A DNA stretch of 64,000 nt from Isoetes taiwanensis. Lineage: Eukaryota > Streptophyta > Lycopodiopsida > Isoetales > Isoetaceae. The stretch lies in the NCBI GenBank assembly GCA_021234155.1, contig JAJEKV010000002.1, forward strand, positions 13,351,039 through 13,415,038, written 5' to 3'. Each line of letters starts with the position of its first letter. The stretch's first letter is position 1. The notes beneath the pieces are model-generated. The model had not been told where the DNA came from, did no database searches, and saw only the letters and a program-made list of their open reading frames with translations. Below, piece after piece: positions 33,951-46,704 of this stretch. The translations under genes were made by a program, and so were the position numbers.

Positions 33951-33958
33951 GACTAGGG

Positions 33959-35164
33959 TGGACGTCTTTGAGGACTAAGTTATAGTGTTTATGGGGACCG
34001 CAAAAAAGTAATTGGAGATCTATATGGCGACATTGAGCAAGAGACGATTTAAATTATTTTTTATGCCAGCCAATATATTGGGTGTCCTTTAAAAAAAGTA
34101 TTGGCAATGACACATGTTTTTTTTTTTTAATAACTTCGACGCAAGTGTAATATATAGCAATGTAGAATTTACAACATGGCAAAATTATACTGGATTTTTA
34201 CTTAAAGTTTGACTTAATAAAGTCATAATCCAACTTACCCTAAATGCAATGGATAATTGTGATCTACGGGAATTGAGGAAAGGTCCACAAGTTCGAAAGT
34301 CGTGTTGAAACATTTGGCGCTCAATGCAAAAGAAAAATGTTTATAAAAGTTTTTACTCTTATATAATGCATTCTCATTTTCTGTCCTCGATATTTCCTTT
34401 GACGTATTTTCTTTGAAATTGGCTCTCCGGCTGACACGTGTTGTGTTTCACTTTTCATTTGCATTTCTCACTTTTCATTGGCACTTCATTGTCCTTTCTT
34501 GCTCTGCAAGCCACCCCCTATCCATGGCACTATGTGCCCAAAGTTTGTAATCGCAAAGATTGAAGACATTTGGCTTATGGGCAAACTCTGTTCTCGCAAT
34601 CTGCCGCCATAGCTTTCTTCTGGTCTCTCACACATCTATGTATTCCAAATCTTTGATTTGGGGGATTTTTGCCTGGCTATGGCGTAGCCCGGCGTGCAAA
34701 CGGCTCAACAAACACCCGTTTCTTGAAAGAAGATTGTGTGTGATGGTGTTTGTGCACATGATTCCGTTGACCTACACAATAGGCAAAGCGGTAAAGATTT
34801 TCAGAAGAATCCCATTGATGGCATTGATTCATGGCCTGGCTATGATAAAGCCGGTGGAGCTATAACATAATCTTTCTTGCGTACAACTAGCTACACGATG
34901 GTTCACTATAACAACATTAAATGTTGAAAATATCACTTCCCTGAATAATATTTCTCCTCCTTTCATCTTTCCTAGGGATCCTATGTGACATATGAGGACT
35001 CACAGTGTTACGAGAATTTTCAAAGGCTTATATTTGCATCAAATTGTTTTCTCTGCCAAGCTCTTTTAGATATTCAAGTTGCAAACACTTCCCAAGAAGC
35101 TTATTGGGGATTTTAGGTTGCCATCTAAATATTTTGAAAATGTGGAGCCATAACTTACTTCTAG
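33959..35164. other. No gene supported
   Basis: AT-rich spacer. The 101-codon frame at 34560-34865 has no family features and is discussed under rejected items. Confidence 0.4.
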
Positions 35165-35480
35165 ATGGTTAGCATAGACGAGAAAATTATCGCTTTGGAC
35201 GGTGCAATATTAGATGTTGTAGTTGTAGAAGCCAGGGACTTGGTTGTAGCGGACTGGGGTGTTACTAGCATGAAGAAAAGGACAAAGGTGAGTTGGCCCC
35301 ATACACATCACTAAGAAAGGCGAGAAGTCTAAGAAAGAGCAGAAAGAAATTAGTTACTATAATGTCTATCATGCTTGAATTATGTAGGTCCTTACACCTC
35401 ATTGGAACGAGGCGTTGAAGTTTGTTGAAGTTTATTGATAATGGCAGCTCCTTGGCTCTGTACTTGAAGTATTATAGCTT
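35165..35480 (+). pseudogene. C2-domain protein pseudogene (plant NTMC2/synaptotagmin-like)
   Basis: Exon-like piece 35168-35286 encodes ILDVVVVEARDLVVADWGVTS and KKRTK before a GT donor; after an AG at about 35388, VLTPHWNEALKF and, one frame over, DNGSSLALYLK follow. C2 domains of plant extended-synaptotagmin relatives read VVEARDLxxADxxGTSDPYV...KKRTKVxxxTLNPQWNxxxEF...DDGSxLxLxVKD. The DPYVxVQYG segment containing calcium-binding Asp residues is deleted and the frame is broken after KFVE. Later small exon-like pieces (about 35724-35808) may belong but cannot be aligned by me. Confidence 0.6.
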
Positions 35481-36698
35481 TACAATGCAATTCTGCTAGT
35501 TGCTTCCAGCAGGCACTGTGAACTTGAGTATCGAATATCGCCCTTTGATGAAATTGTAGATAATTGGATTTTTTTGGAGAACGTTTTGAAAGGACAAATA
35601 ATTGTACATTCCAAGCCAGGTACAAAAGCCTAGATCCAATACATCACTAGAAATAACCTGGAAATGGATGAATCCTACTCAAACAAACTGGTTTTTGCTA
35701 ATCAACTTTCTTAAACTTTACCAGGTAGGTTCACTTAACAGCAAGAGCATTGAGCTGGTAGAGGAAGATGATGAGAAAGAGAAAGTTATGAATAAACTTG
35801 AGGAATGAAAACTTGCCAGATGCAAAATAAGGACTTCTTTGTCAATTAAGATTTGAAAAGGATCGGTCATGAAAGGTATTGATCTTCTTCCAAGAAATCA
35901 AGAATGCATTTATAGTCTTCTGTACAGTAATGTATGTATCATATTCATAAGCAAGTTGGTAAAGACATGTATTTCGATGGTGTCTATGAACATGTCTCTT
36001 TGCTAGCTCACGTAGCTAAATACAAGACAACACGGTAAAATTCTTGTAGGGCTAATGTATAATCAGTAAAATGCTTCTTTGAACCTGCATCTTAAAAAAT
36101 GGTAGAAATGTCTTGGTCTAGACATAGTTGGTCTAAGTAGCATGGCCTTTGATTGGGCCAATTCTCATTTGTCAACACGGCAATGAAAGAGTTTGTTTGC
36201 ACGATTCGTTTCGCATTGCAGGAGGGTATTCTTGCAATGGTTCGTCCTGTGGATATTGTATTCAAAATCGTATCTTAAAACCACTTTGAGGTGCTTAGCA
36301 AAGTTTCTATTTAAGTGATTTTTGCTAGTTTGTAGGGTTTTTTGTTTTTTGTACTCGTAGGAAGAAAGAAATAGATCTCCCCATTTTGGCAAGTTCTTGC
36401 GGCAATGTTTCCTTGATCCTAGCAGTTTTCTATGCAGGGTAGCGATGAAGGCGGTGCTTTAGAAGCTTTAGGAACCATGGATGTGGCGCATAGAGCTTTG
36501 CCAGACTTTCATCAGTAAAACTTTCATCTGCGGGTCTGCGTCTCACCTTATTGTGGTTGTTTCTTTCTCTTTCAACCACGAAACTGCAATCTGGCAAACT
36601 GCACTGCCATAGTCTGTGATAGAACCTATGAAAGTCTATGAAAGTCCAAATTTCTTACCGTTTTGCTATGTTGCTATTTGCTCAACAATTTCCTACAC
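35481..36698. other. No gene supported
   Basis: Spacer up to the LINE poly(A). At 36584-36612 a 'ctgcaatctggcaaactgc' word recurs near the LINE's other end (38378). Confidence 0.4.
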
Positions 36699-38400
36699 TA
36701 TTTTTTTTTTTTTTTTTGAAGAACGTGTTTTACTTCATATTATACACTCAAACTATTACAAAGTACTTCCAGAAGTAAGAAATGTTCCTGAAACATCAAT
36801 CACTTTTAGATGATCACTCCATATTGGAATTTTAATGCGATCAGGCCAATTGGAGATCTGAAAGCAATTATACAACTTCTTACGAATTTCTTGAAGCACC
36901 ACCTGAGAAGAAATACACTTATCATAAAAGACCTTTCTTCGCCTTCGCTTCCATACATTCCATATTAGCCAAGACTTTGCCATGTGAAATGCAATCCTTT
37001 TAGAAGCAGTCCACTGATTTGGATAAATACCCAAAAGAAAGTGCTGACTATCCAAAGATACTCCAAAAAGAGAATGCAGCCAGGACCTAAAACTACTCAG
37101 CTCTGCACACAAATATAAACAGTGCTCCAATGTTTCAATGCACCGCTCACAAAGTGGGCTTACTCCGGCTTAAAGCGATGAACCATCTCATTAACTCTCA
37201 AAGAGCGATGAATCACCTGCCAAAGTAGAACATTTACCTTTGGAGGATTATATTTAGACCAAACAAGGTTCCAGATGGATTGCCATTGAGAAGGCAAAGT
37301 CTGTAAGTGCCATTTTCGAGAAGGTGATAAAGTACATGAGGAGATAAGCAATCTGTAGCATGAACTTACTAGCTTCTTGCCTTCTTTAATACCTTGAACA
37401 AAGTTCCAGCATCTCTTGTTACCCACCTTCTTAATTAGAGGAAGAGCACTTGCTACATAAGCCCATATACTGATATCTTTATCCAACAACCCATATGTCT
37501 CACGAAACCATTGCCAAGGAGCAAGGTCAATACCAAAATACCCTTTGTTCAATATAAATAATACACCGCTCTCCTCCACCTCGTTTGGGAATGCGCATGC
37601 ATAAATTTCTAACCGGGTGTAGTTGTCCATGAGTATACAAAGGCAACCACAAAAAGGGGGAAGGTGCCTGGAGACAAGCTTTCCAATCAAATGTAATCAC
37701 CTGCTGGACTACCTTCCAGGCCCGAAGCAAGCCTTTCAATACTGGAGAGGCATGTGAATAAGCTTTCAATGGATATAACAATGCCCAAGGGAGCTCAATT
37801 CTCACACCTCGCTTATGAAAAACCATACACTTCTTTACTGATTGTTTAAGTAACTTCATACCTGGTGATGCACAATCATCTTTCAACAAACTAAACAATA
37901 GCTTAAAAGCTAAGACCTTACCCTGTAAAGAAAGATCTAACATACCAAGTCCTTCTTGTTGTTTAAACAACATACATTTCTTCCACGCCACCTTCACAGT
38001 GCCTCCTTGATCAGTACACCAGACAAAATCTCTTACAATCTTTTTTATCTCTGCAAACTTAGAAGCTGGAGCCAATAGAACCGAAACCAAATTAATATGC
38101 GTATTGTTCAATACTGACTTAGCTACTTGAATTCTACCTGCCAAGGATAACTTTGAACCTCTCCACCAAATCAGTTGCCTTTGTAAATTTAAGATAATTT
38201 CATCCCATGCTTCATTCATGTCAATATCGAGACCAAAGGGGACTCCTAGAAGCTTTGTCTTTGCAGATGGTACAACAACCTTCCAGGCATACTCATATAA
38301 AAAATGCGGAACTGCTTCCTTCCCCACCCATAAAGTACTACACTTAGCCCAATTAAGGAGACAACAAGATGCAAAATGCAGTCTGGCAAAATGCATTGCC
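36699..38400 (-). pseudogene. 5'-truncated plant L1-type LINE (ORF2 C-terminal part)
   Basis: On the minus strand the element ends in a poly(A) tail, seen as an 18-base T run at 36699-36717. The coding sequence, in three frames, holds the conserved region after reverse transcriptase of plant L1 elements: KLLGVPFGLD (about 38240), WWRGSKLSLAGRIQVAKSVL (38165-38110), VAWKKCMLFKQQEGLGMLDL (about 37990-37930), then the zf-RVT region NPPKVNVLLWQVIHRSLRVN (about 37235) and PLCERCIETLEHCLYLC (about 37155-37105). This family is distinct from the LINEs elsewhere in the window. Reverse transcriptase and endonuclease are missing because of 5' truncation near 38400, and frameshifts occur near 37600 and 37150. 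Confidence 0.85.
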
Positions 38401-38588
38401 ATAGCCGGAAGCACTTTGTGGCTTCGAATGGTTCGATGTGTTATTGGGCTCTGGTGAGGCCGTTTTGGCCTGGAGGTACGAATCCTCCAGCCCTGGTTTT
38501 TGCTGGTCAGAGGTTTTGTTTCTTGCTTTCTTTCTTTCATACATTTGATATTCGCACAGGGCATGATCCATTGGTTTTTTATGGAGGA

Positions 38589-38709
38589 AACCGCATTGGG
38601 GAGGAAGTTTCCTGAAATAAACCCCCTGGCGGCTGCCCACGAGCGGCGGCAGTCGCGAGCGGCGCCGCCAGGGGGTTTATTTCAGGAGACCCCCCAAGTC
38701 AATGCGGTT
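38589..38709. repeat. GC-rich foldback element (121 bp)
   Basis: Outer arms AACCGCATTG (38589-38598) and CAATGCGGTT (38700-38709); inner arms of 23 bp, perfect (38611-38633 starting CCTGAAATAAACCCCC, and 38664-38686 ending GGGGGTTTATTTCAGG), around a 30-bp GC-rich loop. Confidence 0.85.
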
Positions 38710-39436
38710 ATGCCACGTAAATGTCCACAAGGACGAAACTTTTGCTATGTGGCAAGAAAAAAAGGAAAATTTTTGGTTCTATTCTCTTTCGACGAGCGAC
38801 GGAGTGGCGCAGTGAGCGACGGAGTGAGCTTTGCAAGCTTGCTTGCTTGTGACAGATTCGGTGGCTATTTCTTTTATTTTGTGACAGATTTTCTTTTCAT
38901 GCATCAATATCGCGAAACTACTGTGGCAGAGCTACGACATAGGAAGCCCTGTTTGACTTACTTGATTAAGCCATTCTCTATCCATTCTTATTCTCTTTTG
39001 TTCGCGCATCGATTCCGTTTCTTTTGCCATCGATATGGATTGGATATGCAAATAAAGAAATGAGGATCTAACCAACTGGGCTATCGCCGTGAAACAAACT
39101 AGTATGGCATCGCTATGGCATCTTGAAAATACAATAAACGGAGGTTAAAACACAGTCTGACCTCCATAGCCAGAGCTTTGCAAAGCGGAACCTCCATAGC
39201 CGACCTCCATAGCCAGAGCTTTGCAAAGCGGAACCTCCGTAGGCGACCTCCATAGCCAGAGCCAGAGCGGTCCAACTGAAATCAGAAAACCTTCTGGAGG
39301 TTTCTTGGCGAAGCTCTGGCGGCGCCGCCTGAGCTCCCGAGCAGGTTGTTTACTATTTTGAAACAAAGCATAAAAAAAAAACGAGAAATTTCGTCCTTGT
39401 GTGGACGTTTACGATGATTTAATTTGCACCCCATTG
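38700..39436. mobile_element. Possible TIR element of about 740 bp
   Basis: 38700-38745 (CAATGCGGTT...GTCCACAAGGACGAAA) is similar to the reverse complement of 39384-39436 (…TTTCGTCCTTGTGTGGAC…CCCCATTG), giving inverted arms of about 45 bp with a few mismatches. The interior contains the 43-bp tandem repeat and GGCGGCGCCGCC at about 39317. Element class is unknown. Confidence 0.45.
39159..39270 (+). repeat. 43-bp tandem repeat, about 2.5 copies
   Basis: Units start at 39159, 39202 and 39245 with GACCTCCATAGCCAGAGC; the first two contain the palindrome GCTTTGCAAAGC. Confidence 0.85.
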
Positions 39437-39697
39437 GGGTTGAGGAAAAAAAAATAGAGGCTCGTGATGCGGACAATGGAGGGAATATTCTGCCCATCGA
39501 TGACCCCTAATAAAAGATGAAAACATCCCACAAAAGACTCATAAAAATCCAAAAAAGTTGTCCAGAATAGAGGGTCCTTTTTTATGTAGAAAAATCTTTA
39601 CCAGGGCACTAGGACTAGGCTATAAATATTTATCGCCCATATTAATTGTTCTTGTTATTGTACAGAAAAGGAAGTCTCCGGAGGCACAGGAGTAAGC

Positions 39698-41068
39698 ATG
39701 GCGGCTAAACTCTACATTGTGTATGTGATCTAGACCCCCATTTTTTCTTTCCTGCCGCTGTTCTGTTTTTATCTCAATGTGTATAGACATGTGGAAGCAA
39801 ATTCCGAGAATTCATTGGCTTGATTTTGGGCTATAAAATTATCGTATCGTGCAGATCTATTGCTTCGATCCATTTCTTGCAATGTTTTGAATGAGATATA
39901 GAGTCATTTGTTGCATCATACAGTTGAAAGCAGAATGCCGGCTGCACAGTGAAAACTTATTAGCTAGAGTTTTAGTTTATAATAATACCATTACATTGTT
40001 TCTCTAGAGTATTTGAATACTTGAGTTTTAGTCTGACATGTTCAATTTGACAGGTATTACTCCATGTATGGCCACGTAGAAAAACTTGCCCAGGAAATAA
40101 AAAAGGGTGCAGATTCTGTGGAAGGTGTTGAAGCCTGTCTATGGCAGGTATTTTTTCACATAAAGTTTAACGCGGTTACCTAAGATAACGTTGAGGACTT
40201 CTGCCTAATATTTTTAACAGCACTTTTATTTTCTGAACACACTTATCACTGTTGTTAGGGTTATATTGCTTTATACCATCCATTAAATGTCCAAATTTTT
40301 AGAACAATTTTACTCTGTGCATGTTGACCTTGGATGTATGGTGTCGAAGTTTCCCTGCAGGAATAATCTAAGTAAAATAAACCTTTTGCATGTCAATTCA
40401 TTACGCTTTTCTTCGTTACTGTCCCTGGCATCAAAATCTAGAGGTTGGAATTAGTTTTTTCAGTTCACACTTTCAGGTGCCAGAGACGCTCTCAGAGGAG
40501 ATTTTAGGAAAAATGGGAGCTCCACCCAAATCAGTAATACCTTTCATTAAGCCTGCTCAACTAGCAGATGCAGATGGGCTGATATTTGGATTTCCAACAA
40601 GGTTTGGAATGATGGCAGCACAGTTTAAAGCTTTCCTGGATGCAACAGGAGGTTTGTGGCGTGGTCAGCAGCTTGCAGGTAAGCCTGCAGGATTGTTCTT
40701 CAGTACAGGCTCCCAAGGCGGCGGTCAAGAAACGACAGCGTAAGTTCTAGTTGGTTTATCACATTACTTTTGTTATAGACTGCTTGTTGTTTGCACATCC
40801 AGGTTCATTTGTAGATTTACAATATAATGTTTACAGTTTGACAGCCATTACACAACTTGCTCATCATGGAATGATTTTTGTGCCTATTGGCTATACCTTC
40901 GGTTCTGGCATGTTCGAAATGGATCAAATCAAAGGAGGTTCTCCATATGGCGCTGGTACTTATGCAGGGGATGGTACTCGTCAGCCATCTAAACTTGAGT
41001 TGGAACAGGCATTTCACCAAGGGAAGTATATAGCTGCCATTACCAAGAAATTAAAATCTGGCGCATAA
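39698..41068 (+). CDS. NAD(P)H dehydrogenase (quinone), FQR1/WrbA-like flavodoxin fold
   Basis: Four exons, 39698-39720, 40054-40147, 40477-40739 and 40837-41068, with GT-AG introns sum to 612 nt (203 aa), the normal length of plant FQR1 proteins. The N-terminal flavin phosphate loop is YYSMYGHV (residues 9-16); GFPTRFGMM (77-85) and [12 protein letters not shown] (about 113-124) are the further FMN-binding segments of the WrbA family; the C-terminal half has [20 protein letters not shown]. Enzymes of this type bind FMN and reduce quinones by two electrons, avoiding semiquinones; the plant members are cytosolic or membrane-associated and auxin- or stress-responsive (family knowledge). No disabling mutation. 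The first exon is only 23 nt, coding MAAKLYIV plus a split codon. Confidence 0.95.
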
Positions 41069-42544
41069 GGATTCCAAAAAAAATGCGTCCTTACATATTG
41101 GTTTGATTTTATCCTCGTTGTCAATACCCATGTCCAATATATAATACCAGATGTGATACTAACACATTCTCCAATATAGCCATATATAATAGGAGGATCT
41201 CTGTCACAGAAAGGAGATACTCCCTGATTATTTCCTAATCAATGTCTGTATCGTACAATAACCGATAATCTCTACATCATTTTTTGTATACATCATGTCT
41301 GCTGCAATATAGACCACAATAAGCTCCATGTACTGAGAACAGCAAAGAGATGATGCCACTTGATGCTCAGATATAGAACCTGATGCAATGGACAACCACA
41401 CTCAAATCTGGTTTGCAAACAGAGCTAAAAGATGGTTAGAATTATTTTTTTGGGGCAATTGCAGCAATCTCTTGCTTGTAGGTTGTGCATTGATTAGATT
41501 ACAGAAATTTGCCATATTGGAAACATTTGATTGCATCTTGCACCTTTCCATGCTTATGAAATGAATGCACATTACCTACAACTTGTATTGTAATGAAAGA
41601 AATAGTTTCAAGACTTGAGGAAATTAGAGTTGATTGGATTTTTCTTTTACGTACAAATGGTGGACCACTTCAGAATCAAAGGTTGAAAATAAAATCTACT
41701 TTTCTTGAAAAAAAAAAAAGTTTCTAAATTTTTTCTCATGTCTTTCTGAAAATTAATAGATGCATATATATAGTCCATGAAATCTCCCACGAAATCTCTT
41801 CACTAAATAGGATCATTCAAATACAGTATTGTGGATGGACCAGGATTGAATGATCAAGATTAAACCCATTTTTCCACCCATCTCATTCAATGGTCTACAA
41901 TAATTGTTGTTGATCCATGTCTACAAAATTTAATCCATTTTACTATGTCCACAATTAGTGACCTCATCTATGGTCTACAATAATTGTTGTTGATCCATGT
42001 TTACAAAATTTAATCCATTTTACTATGTCCACAATTAATGCTTAGCTTCACAACTTTGAAAGCCTAGTATGAGGTTGATCCTTGGGACTAACATTTGGGT
42101 TGTGTACCTGTCTATGGGTTTTGGAATCTTTTTGGTACGTGTGTGGACCTTGGGACTAAGATTTAGGTTGTGTAACGTTGTTGGTTTTGGCTTGCTGCTC
42201 TCATGGATTTTGGTATCTTTTTGGTGTGTATGTGGATCTAACAGTTGTGATGTATTTTGGCACATCCTTTGCAGAATCTTTAGAAATAAATTAAAAAAAA
42301 AAAAAAAGCATGGACCTTCGAGCTTAAATAGATTTCAATTCTTTGAAAACTTTATTCATCAACTAGAAAAATAACAACAAGATACAATTTAGAGACATGG
42401 CTACAATCCACAGTGGACAAACTGTCATTTATCCGCGAACCACTTCTGAGGCTGGCCTTTTGAAAGTTGGAACCTCCAGCTTATTAGTCGATCTAGTTGG
42501 GTTAGCCTGGGCCAGCCATCCAATTCATTGAACCTAGCGTTGAC
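41069..42544. other. 3' flank of the quinone reductase gene; short repeats
   Basis: No coding sequence supported. It holds the 80-bp duplication at 41891-42050, an imperfect 'cttgggactaa.attt.ggttgtgta' duplication (about 42078-42170) and a poly(A)-like run at 42289-42306. Confidence 0.45.
41891..42050 (+). repeat. 80-bp tandem duplication
   Basis: Two copies starting TGGTCTACAATAATTG at 41891 and 41971, differing at only a few bases. Confidence 0.85.
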
Positions 42545-42900
42545 CCTTACTGGGTGCATTTTCTTTTGTATCAACAATATGTTTCTGGTTTTTTTTTCAG
42601 GCAAACCAGCTGCGTTACTCATCCCGTTTTGGATTGCTATTGAGGACTTTCCTTCAAAGATGCAGGATTTAGAGTTTATTTTTGCCATTGCAAATGAGAT
42701 TGGGTTGCATCTTCATCGCTCTATCACGAATGCCTCACCAAGTGCATTTTCTTTTATATCAGCAATATGTTCCTGGTTCTTTTCCAGGCAAATCTGATGC
42801 TCTAGATGTCCCAGTTTGGATTGTTATTGAGGATTTTCCTCTGGGAAAATAGGATTCAGAGTTTGTTTTTGCCATTGCAAATGAGATTGGGTTGCATTTT
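42545..42900 (+). pseudogene. Duplicated fragment, possibly DUF4283-type LINE ORF1
   Basis: Two diverged copies of about 195 bp (42545-42737 and 42738-42900) encode PFWIAIEDFPSKMQDLEF, then IFAIANEIGLHL, and VPVWIVIEDFP with VFAIANEIG. The layout loosely resembles the 'VPVWVRLPGLP...AIGNKIG' segment of DUF4283 gag-like proteins of plant LINEs, but this is uncertain. A third partial copy continues at 44601-44720 beyond the LTR element, which is inserted in copy 2. Confidence 0.35.
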
Positions 42901-43104
42901 TGTAAGGAACCTTAGGACAAAAAGATATATACGTTTATACATGTATTTGTACAGTATTTTTGTACGTGTCTTTTGGTTCATGTCTTTTCACATGGACAAA
43001 GGGCCACAATTTCGTACATTTTTGTTAACTTGGAATAAGAGATGTAGTTTAGGTACTTTGTGCTCTCTTCATGGTTGCGTCTCTTGTTCTTGCCTACTTC
43101 TTCA
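42901..43104 (+). repeat. 5' LTR of the non-autonomous element
   Basis: TG start at 42901, CA end at 43103-43104; pair of 44394-44595. Confidence 0.85.
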
Positions 43105-44393
43105 CGACTTCCGGACTTGGCGCTTTCCAATGCGTCGCCGCGAAGAGGCGTTTGCCCTGAACGGCCATACGAGGAAGAGCAAAGGAAATGTTAAATAAAT
43201 AAGAAATAAGAAAAAAAGACGATTTTTTTAAAATATTAATATTAACAAATCCTTTAATAAGCTAGTTAAGAGGCGTTTTTATAAGAGTTATGTTTTCAAA
43301 TGGTGGGGGTTCAATCCTCACTTAAACCAAGTACGCATCACTATTGGATTTTTTTTTTTAAATTCGTAATGACAAGTTCCCTATCCATTTAAGACAAGTT
43401 CCGAGAAGGGAATTTAAGAGCAAGAATATGAAGATTATAATTCTATGGTTCTGTCAAAGTAAGAACATCTCTCTAAGGAAAATTAGACATTTTTCTTAGA
43501 AAATATTAAGACCCATGGCAATTGTCATGGTCAAGGATCTATGTTTCTTCAAGGACCATAGAAAAATGTTAAGACTGAGAGCGTTTGCTTTTGCAAAACA
43601 ATTTGCAAAGCATATGAGGACATTTGGGCAAGATGACATTTACCAAATTTCTTTTAAGGATACGGTTTACTTTTATACAATCTAAGAATGAAATTTAGAT
43701 TGTGATTTAATTAAGATACAAGAATTGGTGGATTGACATCATGTTAGCCACATATGAACACGATCTTTTAAAGATCAATTCTAGAGTTGTTTGATGTGTC
43801 GAGACTTGAAGTCTTAATATTTCAACACTCTAAAAGTGAGAAGTATTTATGAAAATATAGAACCTAAGACTTATGAATATGATGACACGACATTAAGAAC
43901 CTTCGCATAAGAAATTCACACTAGCCATCTCTTTATGGTGTTGTAACTAACTGTCTATAGTTAGTCTATGATGGCGAGTCTCATGATGAGATGGTCGACA
44001 GGGTAGTAAAATTTCTACTACTCTAAGGAGTAAGTTAAGTACAACTTCTAAATATGAAGTTGTGCGATGCCTCTAAGATGCTTGGCGTGAGAAAGAGTAT
44101 CTATTCACTAATAGTCCAAAAGTTAATTTAAAATTAACCTTGGATACAAGATTGGCCATACGAAATTTAAGTAAACAAATAAGGTTTTTAGATTCAAGAC
44201 AACCCCTCAGACGATGAAGGTGTTGAAGAATTAATCCTGTTGAAGACCCTATACAGGAATGAAGACTTTCTCTAAGCACATGCTATACAAGGAAGATACT
44301 TATCTTGAGATTCTAGACGAACTCTTGGGAACTCTTCGGACTTGAAGACATGGACTGACAATGAGGACATTGTCTTTTTTAAGTCGGAGAGAA

Positions 44394-44595
44394 TGTAAGG
44401 AACCTTAGGACAAAAAGATATATACGTTTATACATGTATTTGTATAGTATTTTTGTACGTGTCCTTTGGTTCATGTCTTTTCACATGGACAAAGGGCCAC
44501 AATTTTGTACATTTTTGTTAACTTGGAATAAGAGATGTAGTTTAGGTACTTTGTGCTCTCTTCATGGTTGCGTCTCTCGTTCCTTGTTCATTACA
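44394..44595 (+). repeat. 3' LTR of the non-autonomous element
   Basis: TG start at 44394 and TTACA end at 44595, directly followed by the ATTTT target duplication. Confidence 0.88.
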
Positions 44596-44600
44596 ATTTT

Positions 44601-45685
44601 CAACACTCTATCATCTGCCATTGCAAATGAGATTGGATTGCATTTTCAACACTCTGTCTCGAATGGCCTCACCAAGATTTGTGTTCCAAGCACCATTGAT
44701 CTGATTTGCCTCAGATAACTGTTATCCAGAGTAGAAGCAATTTTTTCCCTTCCAAGCTGCGATTGTTCAATGGCCTGAGTTGGCTTTTATATTCCTCGAG
44801 GCACCTGCTTCTGTCTAGTACCGCATACATCTTGCATTCCAGCACTTAGCTCCTGTATCTGTTGCTCCTCACCCCATTGTCCCAATGCCCATGGAGGTCT
44901 CTCAGCCACTTATAGACCCTTCCATTGCCAACCCCGCTGCAACTTCTTCATCTCCTGCTCTTGATCAGCATATGCAGTGTTTGGCAGAGATTCAAAGGAT
45001 GCAAGAGCAAGCAAAGGAGGCTCGTAGTCAGTACAAGGCTATTGATCACCGAGGTCCACCCTCCACCAAAACATCCACCTGGTCAACCTCGAAAGATATC
45101 TAAGGGTCTCAATTCCGCAATATCTCAGCATCCAACACAACACGATTTGTGATCATTTCTCCTGCCAATCCTGATCGTTTCTCACTACTTCAGTGGGCCA
45201 ACATAGTTGAAGAGGTTGTTTTCATTGTGTCATATCGAGAATACTATCAAGCTACTCTAGAGGCAAAGGCACCAATGGACCAGTGTATTATCTACTATGG
45301 TAGCTGAACGATCACAGTAGAGGAGACATTATCTTTTAAAATGATGTTCATGGTTAGGGTCTGAATTGTCAAGGTAACGGCTGTGGAGATAGCAATTCCA
45401 GGTGAGTACTTTTGCTTTTGCTTTTTGGGTTGCCCCTAGGGGGGCAAACCCTTGTTTATGTGGGTTTGTGGCATGCCCTTGTTTATGTGGGTTTGTGGCA
45501 TATCCTAAGTATATGCTAGAATATACTTAAGATATGCTAGTGACTGCTAAAAACCTGCTCTTGGCTGTAAACTGGCGGTCGCGATTGTGGCTGGGCGGCT
45601 GGTGTGGAAACTGGCTAACCGGCACCCTCAAATCGCGTCTCTGGAGCAGTCGTAGGGCTGTTTGGGTTGAGACAAATTCGAGCAC
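44601..45685. other. Decayed, unidentified sequence
   Basis: A Ser/Pro/Gln-rich frame (44885-45103: SPALDQHMQCLAEIQRMQEQ) and a second piece in another frame (about 45118-45306: RFVIISPANPDRFSLLQWAN) look like broken coding DNA of a family I do not recognise. A short palindrome TTGCCCC/GGGGCAA lies at about 45428-45445, and a repeated 'cccttgtttatgtgggtt' word at 45447 and 45477. Confidence 0.35.
45499..45541. repeat. AT-rich 16-bp hairpin followed by CTAG|T
   Basis: CATATCCTAAGTATAT / ATATACTTAAGATATG with one mismatch around a GCTAGA loop (45499-45536), then CTAG (45537-45540) and T. It resembles a Helitron 3' end in order but lacks the usual GC-rich stem and spacer. Confidence 0.5.
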
Positions 45686-45799
45686 TTGGTTGCAACGAAA
45701 CTCGAATCATCTGCTTTAGCCAGCAAAGAGGTGCATTCGGGAATTTGTTTGCTTCGGATTTTAGGGTTTCAAAGAAATTTATTTCATTTGGATTCGTCT

Positions 45800-46650
<851 letters not shown>

Positions 46651-46704
46651 CCGTGGTCAGCGCATTTGTTCTTGGCGTCAAAAGTAGACACTGGAGAGGG
46701 ATCA

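Larger units (their letters stand above)
42901..44595 (+). mobile_element. Non-autonomous LTR retrotransposon (1,695 bp), complete with target duplication
   Basis: The 5' LTR (42901-43104) and 3' LTR (44394-44595) both start TGTAAGGAACCTTAGGAC and are nearly identical through 'catggttgcgtctct', diverging only in the last 25 bases. ATTTT flanks both ends (42896-42900 and 44596-44600). A purine-rich tract (AAGTCGGAGAGAA, 44381-44393) precedes the 3' LTR, as in Ty1/copia elements. The 1,289-bp interior has no gag or pol frame, so it must have moved with proteins of another element. Few LTR differences suggest a young insertion. Confidence 0.9.

Noticed and set aside
34560-34865. 101-codon plus-strand frame
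   Set aside because: No recognisable domain, mixed hydrophobic composition without clear signal peptide, no splice context, and it contains a near-repeat of its own DNA ('cctggctatg' twice). Probably chance.
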